Below, piece after piece: positions 1 to 6,975 of a DNA stretch of 64,000 bases. Under the pieces are notes generated by a model, which saw nothing but the letters and a program-made list of their open reading frames with translations, made no database searches and had not been told where the DNA came from. Source of the DNA: CAZFAP01 sp964516325 (GTDB lineage Bacteria; Auribacterota; JABMQX01). The DNA is taken from positions 9,917 through 73,916 of the forward strand of contig CAZFAP010000004.1 of the NCBI GenBank assembly GCA_964516325.1, written 5' to 3'. The position numbers and the translations under genes were made by a program. Each line of letters starts with the position of its first letter. Position 1 is the first letter of the stretch.

Positions 1-2
1 AC

Positions 3-59
3 GATCCGGGCGTGACGGACGAAGCGGCTCTGCAAGAACTTCTCGTGAAAGCTCAGTAA
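3..59 (+). CDS. C-terminal end of an unidentified protein (cut by window edge)
   Basis: An open frame entering from the left edge reads about 18 residues, ending LQELLVKAQ, and stops at TAA 57-59. A good hairpin terminator follows 30 bases later, which supports this being a real gene end. Too little remains to assign a function. Confidence 0.5.
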   Translation, partial: DPGVTDEAALQELLVKAQ

Positions 60-88
60 CCGAGCTTCGACCGTTCCTGCAAATCCGC

Positions 89-126
89 GCCGGGGCGCTC
101 AACCTCTTTGGGCGCTCCGGCTTTTT
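89..126 (+). terminator. Rho-independent terminator
   Basis: A 10-bp stem (gccggggcgc with gcgctccggc, one G-U pair) closes a 13-base loop and is followed directly by five T. It sits 30 bases after the stop codon of the partial gene at the left edge. Confidence 0.75.
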
Positions 127-149
127 GTCACTCGCAGGCGCGGTGGCGC

Positions 150-360
150 GAAGATGCCGCTGTGTTTTCCTGGCATAGCTGTGGTCTGTTCCCCTCATCA
201 TAGGGATGGACGGCACCGAAAGGCCGCAGCGGACGAACTTGTTGCGCCCTATGCTCGCGTTCGCCGTTGCTGTGCGATGGGTATCTTGCCCGCCAAGGAC
301 CTGCTATTGAGGGGTGCTGCCAGAGGCAGGATGCCGCCGAGAATTCCATGGCATGCAGGT
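150..360 (-). repeat. Dispersed repeat, inverted partner of 3765-3970
   Basis: Read on the minus strand, this 434-base intergenic stretch matches the gap at 3765-3970 in order: a (t/c)ggcggg block, a gcaacaagttc block, ctttcggt, and a cagaccayagctaygcc-like block. No convincing gene lies here. The overlapping open frames on both strands are by-products, although the two loci translate to similar nonsense peptides (AVVCS and AMVCS), as expected for a repeat. A partial third copy is near 6483-6515. Confidence 0.55.
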
Positions 361-494
361 GCCTTCTCCCCTTTCCCCAAAATCGCGCGCGGCCAGAACC
401 GGTTTCACGGCCATCCGCTTTATTCGTTGACACCGCCACCGTTTTCGGGTTACTTTCTCTGCCGAAAACTTGCAAGTTAAAAGGAGGGGATGCC

Positions 495-2504
495 ATGAGA
501 ACACAAAAGCGATGGAACATTGCTGCTTCGGGCCTTACGGTGTTGTTCGTCTCTGGCGTTTTTCTGACCGGAGACGCCAGCGAGTCCTACTTGTTTGTGA
601 GAGCGTGGCCGCCCGTGGGTGACGCTTGGAGTTTCAGTGGGCCCTGCGCGGTGGCGGTGGACTCATCCGGAAGCGTCTTCGTAGTTGAGAGCTGGGGCGA
701 CAGAGTCAAAAAGCTCGACTCGTCGGGAAAGTGGCTTGCTGAGTGGGGTGGTCCAGGTGGCCCGGACGGAGAATTCGACGAACCCTCGAGCATCGCCGTG
801 GATTCAGGAGGAAATGTGTATGTAGTTGACAGCGGCAACAACAGGATCCTGAAGTTTGACGGGGGCGGGAGGTTCATCCTGAAGTGGGGCAACGAGGGCG
901 ACGGAGACGGAGAGTTTGAGAATCCGCACGGCGTGGCGGTAGATTCATCCGGAAACGTCTACATAGCCGATACGTATAACGACAGGATTCAAAAGTTCGA
1001 CTCGTCCGGAAAGTTCTTAGCCGAGTGGGGCTCGGAAGGCTCCGGTGATGGGGAGTTCGCCAGTCCTTATGGCGTCGCCGTAGATTCATCCGGAAATGTC
1101 TATGTAGCCGATAGCTATAACAACAGAATTCAGAAGTTCGACTCGTTGGGAAACTTCTTAGGAAAGTGGGGCTCCTTAGGCGACGCCGACGGAGAGTTGG
1201 ACAGTCCCCATGGCGTGGCCGCAGATTCATCCGGAAATGTTTATGTAGCCGATACCGTTAACGACAGGATTCAGAAGTTCGACTCATCGGGAAAGTTCTT
1301 GGCAAAGTGGGGCTCCTGCGGCAACGCCGACGGAGAGTTCGACAATCCGCAGGGCGTGGCCGTAGATTCGTCCGGAAACGTCTATGTAGCCGATACGTAC
1401 AACGACAGGATTCAGAAGTTCGATACGCAGGGAAATTTCAGGGTGACCTGGAGCTACACAGGTTACTCAGATGGTGAGTTCTCCTGGCCCACAGGCCTGG
1501 CCGTTGATCGCTCGGGAAGCATCTACATCGCAGACACTTGGAACAGCAGAATCCAGAAATTCGATTCCTGCGGCAAATTCACGGCTGCCTGGGGCTACTA
1601 CGGCCGCGGCAACGGAGGGTTTGAGGACCCCGAGGGCATAGCGGTGGATTCATCCGGGAACGTCTATGTCGCAGATACCGGCAATCACAGGATCCAGAAG
1701 CTCGACTCCTCCGGCAGGTTTCTTGCCGCCTGGGGTTACCTGGGTTCGGATGACGGGGAGTTCTTCATGCCGAGCGGCATAGCCGTCAACCCTTGGGGAA
1801 ACGTGCTTGTCGCAGATACGGGAAACGGCAGAATCCAGAAGTTCGACGCCTCGGGAAAATTCCTGCTGAAGTGGGACCTGGAAGGCGCGGCCGCTGGACG
1901 ATACTCATACCAGCACGGCATAGCCATTGACTCATCGGGAAATGCCTACGTGCCGACTTGGAGCTCGATTCAGAAATTCGATACATCCGGGAAGCTACTG
2001 TGCGAGTGGGGCACGGGCGGGAATGGCGACGGCCAACTCTCGGGGCCCTCAGGAATAGCAATAGATTCATCTGGCAACCTCTTCGTCGTGGACACGTACA
2101 ACAACAGGGTTCAGAAATTCGATCCTACAGGCAGGTTCATCACCAAATGGGGTTCTCTTGGGTCCGACGATGGAGAGTTCTATGAGCCGACCGGGATAGC
2201 TGTCGATTCGTCGGGAAATGTCTATGTCGCCGACACCCAGAACGACAGAATCCAGGTGTTCCAACGTGGTCCAAACATTCGGATCACGGGCTCGGCCGAT
2301 TCTCCCCTCGTCGAATGGGATAGCGAAGGAGGCGGAAACTACAGGCTGTGGCTGTCCGCGGACCTTTTCGATTGGATAACGGCCGGTGGCATTCAGCCGG
2401 CCTCGCCGCTGGGCATCAACATGTGGATGGACGACGGCGTGCACACCCTCGGCCCGCCTCACAAGGCGGGACGCCGCTTCTACCGGGTCGAAATCCTGCA
2501 ATAG
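495..2504 (+). CDS. Secreted NHL-repeat beta-propeller protein with C-terminal FYR module
   Basis: The 669-residue product starts at ATG 495 after aaggagggg at 480-488; a longer frame to 267 has no ribosome site and would bury the signal peptide. Residues 1-30 form a signal peptide ending near GDAS. Twelve NHL repeats of about 47 residues follow (residues ~40-590), each with GVAVDSSGNVYVADT..N.RIQKFD and a G..DGEF turn; the tenth is short and the twelfth partial. NHL repeats form beta-propellers that bind proteins, glycans or nucleic acids, and no catalytic residues are evident. The last ~75 residues (W....GGNYRLWLSADLFDW ... FYRVEIL) form the module shared with both large cytochromes in this window, so an outer-surface location is inferred. 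The ligand is unknown. Confidence 0.9.
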   Translation: MRTQKRWNIAASGLTVLFVSGVFLTGDASESYLFVRAWPPVGDAWSFSGPCAVAVDSSGSVFVVESWGDRVKKLDSSGKWLAEWGGPGGPDGEFDEPSSIAVDSGGNVYVVDSGNNRILKFDGGGRFILKWGNEGDGDGEFENPHGVAVDSSGNVYIADTYNDRIQKFDSSGKFLAEWGSEGSGDGEFASPYGVAVDSSGNVYVADSYNNRIQKFDSLGNFLGKWGSLGDADGELDSPHGVAADSSGNVYVADTVNDRIQKFDSSGKFLAKWGSCGNADGEFDNPQGVAVDSSGNVYVADTYNDRIQKFDTQGNFRVTWSYTGYSDGEFSWPTGLAVDRSGSIYIADTWNSRIQKFDSCGKFTAAWGYYGRGNGGFEDPEGIAVDSSGNVYVADTGNHRIQKLDSSGRFLAAWGYLGSDDGEFFMPSGIAVNPWGNVLVADTGNGRIQKFDASGKFLLKWDLEGAAAGRYSYQHGIAIDSSGNAYVPTWSSIQKFDTSGKLLCEWGTGGNGDGQLSGPSGIAIDSSGNLFVVDTYNNRVQKFDPTGRFITKWGSLGSDDGEFYEPTGIAVDSSGNVYVADTQNDRIQVFQRGPNIRITGSADSPLVEWDSEGGGNYRLWLSADLFDWITAGGIQPASPLGINMWMDDGVHTLGPPHKAGRRFYRVEILQ

Positions 2505-2507
2505 TTG

Positions 2508-2715
2508 CCCTCGGCGCCACACAGGATGGACACGATGTCAGATTAACCGCGGATGCACGCAGATATACACTTTTCTATCTATCTGCGTTCATCGGCGTCC
2601 ATCTGCGGTTCCTGATCATCGCGTGAATTCTGTTATCCCGTCGAGCTTCTTCTCTGCGCCCTCTGGGGTCTCGGCGGTGAAAAAGGGACGCGCCAGGGGC
2701 TGTTGAACCACAAAG
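2508..2715. repeat. Composite intergenic short-period repeat block
   Basis: Three modules found in other gaps of the window are strung together. The first is gcgccacacaggatggacac. The second is an inverted repeat at 2545-2610 whose arms (aaccgcggatgcacgcagat and its imperfect complement ending atctgcggtt) are made of about 11-base units. The third is a ctctgcgccctctg...cggtga module. The block can fold into a long hairpin. No gene. Confidence 0.65.
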
Positions 2716-2740
2716 CGGCTGCGGACGCGGGGTCTGGCCC

Positions 2741-3625
2741 CTACCCCTTATCGCACTCGGCGAGGATTCGGAGAATGTCCTCCGTCGGCTTGGTCTTTCC
2801 GAACTCGCAGGCGACTATCCCGCGATAGCCCGACTCGAAGATGGCTTTGAAAACGTTCTTGTAGTTGATCTCGCCGGTTCCCGGCTCATGTCGTCCGGGG
2901 ACGTCCGCGAAGTGGAAGTGCCCGATTTCTTTGATGTACCGTCGAATGTTGTTGATGAGGTTCCCTTCGCTGATCTGCTGGTGATAAATGTCGAAGAGGC
3001 ACTTGATGCACGGGCGCTCGGTCCGCTTGACCAGTTCCGATGCATCCTTGGAATAGACGAGGAAATAGCCCGGATGGTCAACCAGGACGTTCAGGATTTC
3101 CCACACGAGCGTCATGCCAGCGTCCCCGACCATCGGAGCCACGAGCTGACCCGCTTTCACAAGAGCGTCCATCTGCTCTTCCTTTGACACGCCGTCTCGA
3201 TTCCTGCCGGTCAACGCGAGGAGGATTTTCGTGCCGAGCATCCTGGCGTTCTCGATGGCGCCTTTGACGCTATCCGCGAACCTCTGGTGCTGCGCCGGAT
3301 CGTTTGGACCCCAGCCGCCGATGCTGCCGCCGGCGCCGATGGCGCCGATTTGCATCCCAAGCTCCTGGCATTTGGCTTTCACCTGCTCCTTATCATTCCA
3401 TCCGCCGGCGCCAAGGTCCTCAAAAGCCCGAAAGCCATAGGCGGCTATCTGCTCGATTCTCTCGACATGCGAACCGGTGAACCACCCCGGCGAGACGGCG
3501 ATGGTGTTTCGCATGCCCGCGCCGATTTTCTCAACCTCCGCCCGAGCGCTTGATGAATGAAAAACGCTCACCGTTGAAGCCACGGCAACTCCTCCAGCTG
3601 TCTTGAGAAACGTCCTTCTGTCCAT
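2741..3625 (-). CDS. Tat-exported sugar phosphate isomerase/epimerase-like TIM-barrel protein
   Basis: The 294-residue protein starts at the ATG at 3625, nine bases after GGAGG; the in-frame GTG at 3691 is unsupported. The N-terminus DRRTFLKT is a twin-arginine signal followed by a hydrophobic stretch ending in ARA, so export is folded and probably with cofactor. The body matches the xylose-isomerase-like TIM barrel (AP endonuclease 2 family): ISPGWF-type strand 1, GAIGAGGSIGGWG, EILN, DIYHQQ, HFADVPGRHEPGTGEINY and ACEFG, where metal-ligand E, D, H and E are expected. In this family, members act as hydroxypyruvate isomerases, epimerases or, next to Gfo/Idh enzymes, lyases on 3-keto sugars. 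A 3-keto-glycoside role is inferred from the Gfo/Idh and DUF1080 genes at 20-29 kb, not shown by sequence. Confidence 0.85.
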   Translation of the reverse strand: MDRRTFLKTAGGVAVASTVSVFHSSSARAEVEKIGAGMRNTIAVSPGWFTGSHVERIEQIAAYGFRAFEDLGAGGWNDKEQVKAKCQELGMQIGAIGAGGSIGGWGPNDPAQHQRFADSVKGAIENARMLGTKILLALTGRNRDGVSKEEQMDALVKAGQLVAPMVGDAGMTLVWEILNVLVDHPGYFLVYSKDASELVKRTERPCIKCLFDIYHQQISEGNLINNIRRYIKEIGHFHFADVPGRHEPGTGEINYKNVFKAIFESGYRGIVACEFGKTKPTEDILRILAECDKG

Positions 3626-3727
3626 AAGATAACCTCCAATGCGAGAATTTCTGTTTGCCGACCAGAACCTTGAGACGCCTGACCCTACCACACACCGGTC
3701 GCGCGGTCAAGCCCAGCATTTGCCGGA

Positions 3728-3970
3728 GTGGAAGGGCTCCCTTTGCGGAGGGAGCCACCGCAGAGAACGCAGAGGATAGATAGTTGTGGCACCCCGCCTC
3801 TGGCGGGACCCGTGAATGGTCTCCCCACCATAAGCAACATGCCCATGCCACAACGAGAGCCAACGGGAGCGTGGAGTGCAACAAGTTCCCCCCTTTCGGT
3901 CTTTCGGTCCGCCGCACCCCGACCACGGGTGGAGCAGACCATAGCTACACCGCCAAAATGTAGCCACGCT
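3728..3970 (+). repeat. Intergenic repeat block, partner of 150-360
   Basis: This gap (3626-4079) begins with a perfect-looking hairpin (gggctccctttgcggagggagcc) and a caccgcagagaacgcagagg module, followed by the ccccgcctctggcgggacccgtg hairpin. From about 3785 it matches the minus strand of 150-345 for roughly 170 bases. A shorter copy of the ccgcc..tggcgggacccgtg part lies at 6483-6515. No gene is supported here. Confidence 0.55.
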
Positions 3971-4079
3971 GTTCGCAGGCCATTGCGGGCATCAGAGTGT
4001 GGTAGAATGGGAATTGAAGGGCCCTCCACAGCGCCCTGGCCCCTTTCAGCACCCGTAACACCAAAAGGATATCCCTGTT

Positions 4080-6332
4080 ATGAAAAACTCACTCGCAACC
4101 TCACGCCTCGCAAACAAATCGAGGACCGCCCATTTCTGGCGTGTCGCCTCCATTATCCTGCTCCTCGCGCTATTCATTGTCGTGCCGGTCTCGTCGCACC
4201 CGGAGCAACCCTCGGACTGGCAGACGGTCGGACAGGAAGGGCAAGGAAAACTTCTTTCGACCAGAGGGCAGAGAGTTCTGGTTCTCAAAGGGACGCCCTA
4301 CGAAATTGGCTTTCAGCACGGGAAACTGCTCGCCAAGGAAGCGGCGCAGGATGCGAAGGCGTACCTCGACGATTGGGCTATTGGGAAACGCGGGGAGTCC
4401 AGATCGTCGCTCTCGAAGATATTCGAGTCCCTGCGACCGTTTATCCCCGAGCGATACATGGAAGAGATGAAAGGGCTCGCCGACGGCTCCGGCGTACCCC
4501 TGGAAGAAATTCATCTCCTTCACGCGATTCCGACCCGCTTCCACTGCACGGGAGCCGCTGCGTTTGGCAAAGCGACCGCCGACGGGTACCTTTATCACAC
4601 CCGCAGCCTCGATTACAGCCTCGACGTGGGCAGCCAGAAGACAGCCCAGGAGAATGCGGCGCTGATTGTCTTTCAGCCCGAGGAAGGGAACGCTCACGCG
4701 GTGCTGTCCTGGGCGGGGCTTATCGGCTGCGTCTCCGGGATGAACGCAAAAGGGATTTCCATCGGCGAGATCGGGAATGCGTGCCGCGACGAAAGCTACT
4801 CAGGGATGCCGATGATTTTCATGCTGAGGGAAGCGCTCCGAACGTGCGAGAGCCTCGACGAGGTCATCAACTTCATCGGCAAAGCCCCCCGGACGTGTGG
4901 CTTCACGTTCGTCGTTGGGGACGGCAAGATTCCCTCCGCGTCTGCGCTGGAGGTCTCCCATTCGCGGATGGCTGTGGGGCGACCGGGCGATCCAAAAAGC
5001 GACCCTCCTCCCCACTCCCCGATCACGGACGCTGTCCGTCGCGGAAACTATTTCGTTGATAGGGAAATGGCTGCCGTTCAAAGAGACGAGTACGACCCCC
5101 GAATTTCGGCTCCGGAGCATTGGCTCGGGTATTCAGTGATGAGCGGGTTTCTCGTCGAGAACCTCGGACGGCTCAACGACATCAAGATGATTGAGCTCCT
5201 GCGAAAGTACCCGCCGGAGCACCCCTGCCTCCACCAGGCGGTCTTTTGTCCTTCGACGCTCGAGTTGTGGGTGTCCAACGCGGTCTCGCCCGCCAAAGCG
5301 AAATTCGCCGGCGCCCAGAACCAACCCTTCTATAAGTACAACCTCGCAAAATTGATCGAGGGTATTCCATTTGAAGTCATCGTCGCCGAGCCACCTGCAC
5401 GCTCCACCGGCGTCTTGCCGCGCCCGGAGACGGGGACGACGACCATCTCCGAAAAGGAGGAATTCATTTCGGACGGCTCGCTCTCACCGTTCCGCCTCAA
5501 AAAGAAAAACTTCGATTGGGTTCTGACGTACGATTCCGCGACCGACAAGTATTTCGTCGCTGACCTTTCCTTCCCGTCAGAAGTCGAGACCCCGTGGCTT
5601 GAAGTCAATACGGTTCTTGCCGAATATTACCTCCCGAGAAGCACAGAGAAGATGCCCGGCGTCATCGTCCTTGACATCCTCGAAGGGAATTTCGTCGTAG
5701 CCCGGACCCTCGCCCGAACGCTCGCGGACAACGGCATTGCGGCTCTTCCGCTGCATCTCCCCTTTTTCGGAAAACGCAGGCCAAGGAACGGTCCCGAGGA
5801 AGCCATGATTTCGGGAGAGATTGATTTGACATGCCGCTTGATGACACAAGCTGTCCTCGATATCCGGTGTGCCGCGCAGTGGCTCAGAACGCGCAAAGAG
5901 ATTGACGCGGGAAAGACCGGCATAGTCGGGGTGAGCCTCGGGGCGATTACGGGCGCCCTCGCGATCGGCGTGGACGGCGGCTTCACGAAAAACGCCCTCG
6001 TCTTGGGCGGCGGAGACATAGCGCAGATCGTCTGGACGTCGCCCGAAACCGTCAAAGTGAGGGAACAGCTAATCGAAAAGGGCTACACGCTCGAAAAGCT
6101 GCGCGAGGAGCTGCGCCCGGTTGACCCCCTCACGTACGCTCACCGCATCAAGCCCTCCACCGTGATGATGTTCAACGCGAAAAACGACCAGACCGTCCTC
6201 CCCGATTGCACGACGAAGCTGTGGCAGAAAGCCGGACAACCGAAAATCGTGTGGTACAACACCTCCCACGTCGGCGCGGCGATGTACATGAACAAAATCC
6301 TCGAGGAGATCATCGCCTTTGTCCGGGAATGA
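4080..6332 (+). CDS. C45-type Ntn hydrolase fused to an alpha/beta hydrolase, secreted or membrane-anchored
   Basis: The 750-residue protein starts at ATG 4080 after aagga. A hydrophobic segment at residues 21-38 is a signal peptide or anchor. Residues ~60-420 resemble acyl-CoA:6-aminopenicillanate acyltransferase (peptidase C45) proteins: GTPYEIGFQHG, EEIHLLHAIPT, a candidate N-terminal-nucleophile Cys156 in RFHCTGAAAFG, then TRSLDY and GMNAKGISIGEIG. Family members self-cleave before the Cys and hydrolyse or transfer amides. Residues ~505-750 form an alpha/beta hydrolase with a visible triad: Ser619 in GVSLG, Asp703 in NAKNDQ and His730 in TSHVGA. Each half alone has a normal family length, so this is a true two-enzyme fusion. 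The substrates are unknown; sequential amide and ester cleavage is an inference. Gene stands alone between two repeat-filled gaps. Confidence 0.85.
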   Translation: MKNSLATSRLANKSRTAHFWRVASIILLLALFIVVPVSSHPEQPSDWQTVGQEGQGKLLSTRGQRVLVLKGTPYEIGFQHGKLLAKEAAQDAKAYLDDWAIGKRGESRSSLSKIFESLRPFIPERYMEEMKGLADGSGVPLEEIHLLHAIPTRFHCTGAAAFGKATADGYLYHTRSLDYSLDVGSQKTAQENAALIVFQPEEGNAHAVLSWAGLIGCVSGMNAKGISIGEIGNACRDESYSGMPMIFMLREALRTCESLDEVINFIGKAPRTCGFTFVVGDGKIPSASALEVSHSRMAVGRPGDPKSDPPPHSPITDAVRRGNYFVDREMAAVQRDEYDPRISAPEHWLGYSVMSGFLVENLGRLNDIKMIELLRKYPPEHPCLHQAVFCPSTLELWVSNAVSPAKAKFAGAQNQPFYKYNLAKLIEGIPFEVIVAEPPARSTGVLPRPETGTTTISEKEEFISDGSLSPFRLKKKNFDWVLTYDSATDKYFVADLSFPSEVETPWLEVNTVLAEYYLPRSTEKMPGVIVLDILEGNFVVARTLARTLADNGIAALPLHLPFFGKRRPRNGPEEAMISGEIDLTCRLMTQAVLDIRCAAQWLRTRKEIDAGKTGIVGVSLGAITGALAIGVDGGFTKNALVLGGGDIAQIVWTSPETVKVREQLIEKGYTLEKLREELRPVDPLTYAHRIKPSTVMMFNAKNDQTVLPDCTTKLWQKAGQPKIVWYNTSHVGAAMYMNKILEEIIAFVRE

Positions 6333-6720
6333 CAGCGAAGTTCTCGGCGCGGAACTGCGTTTGGGTCCCTGAAGCGGCAGGGCGCTGGCGCCCACAGAGC
6401 TGGGGTCACCGCAAGCGTCGGTAATCGCTCAGCTACGTGGGGACTCACCGCGGAGAGCGCAGAGGACGCCCCCCGAAGGCGGGGTGGCATGCCGCCTTTG
6501 GCGGGACCCGTGTCCCGAGGGCACACCTCCAACCGCCTGGGGCGACGAAACCCACGGTCCTGTCAATCCCGTACATCCTGTTCATCCTGTCCAACTTTCC
6601 CCCTTCCCGGCGTTCCTCGCGACCCCTGTGGGTCAATACCAACAACCCGACCACCCGTAAGTGAGGCGCTACATCAAATGCAGGAAATCTTATCCTCCGC
6701 CGGAGACTGAGGCCTTACGC
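6333..6720. repeat. Gene-free gap with short-period repeats
   Basis: Within this gap, 6446-6520 carries caccgcggagagcgcagagg, a ccccgaaggcgggg hairpin and tggcgggacccgtg, and 6555-6595 carries cctgtcaatcccgtacatcctgttcatcctgtcc. The same modules recur near 2.5, 3.7, 54.9, 57.0 and 59.0 kb. No coding frame is convincing. Confidence 0.6.
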
Positions 6721-6737
6721 CGAATAAGACTTTTCTC

Positions 6738-6774
6738 TTGACAGACAAAGTCCACTATTATTATTCTCATTATC
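6738..6774 (+). promoter_or_regulatory. Sigma-70-type promoter overlapped by a Fur-box-like operator
   Basis: A perfect -35 TTGACA (6738-6743) is followed after 18 bases by TATTCT (6762-6767). The minus-strand 19-mer GATAATGAGAATAATAATA (complement of 6756-6774) matches the classical Fur box GATAATGATAATCATTATC at 15 of 19 positions and covers the -10 region. It lies about 200 bases upstream of the first multiheme cytochrome. Iron repression of the cytochrome cluster is an inference; no fur gene is in the window. Confidence 0.5.
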
Positions 6775-6975
6775 AAAATAGGAATGATATCTCGGTTTGC
6801 TGACCGAATCCCACTCGCGGGAGCTTCAGAGATGGCGTCGCCAGGATTGCCACTTCGTCTGAGGCGCCTATGCGGGTCCGTCCCTACCACACAGGCTGGA
6901 GGCGGTGAAAGACGCGGAAATGGATTTGGTCGGGAACTGAGGGAAGTCAGTGCCCGGCTCACCCGGGAGGTAAAG

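Noticed and set aside
154..480. Conserved-looking small protein, similar to a minus-strand frame at 3685-4029
   Set aside because: The similarity follows the DNA repeat itself; no ribosome site, and several frames are equally open.
900..1500. CRISPR-like regular DNA repetition
   Set aside because: The 141-bp period is in frame and encodes NHL propeller units; there are no spacers.
3728..5059. 443-codon plus-strand open frame
   Set aside because: It overlaps the hydrolase fusion gene in another frame and is Arg/Ser/Pro-rich, as shadow frames in GC-rich DNA usually are.
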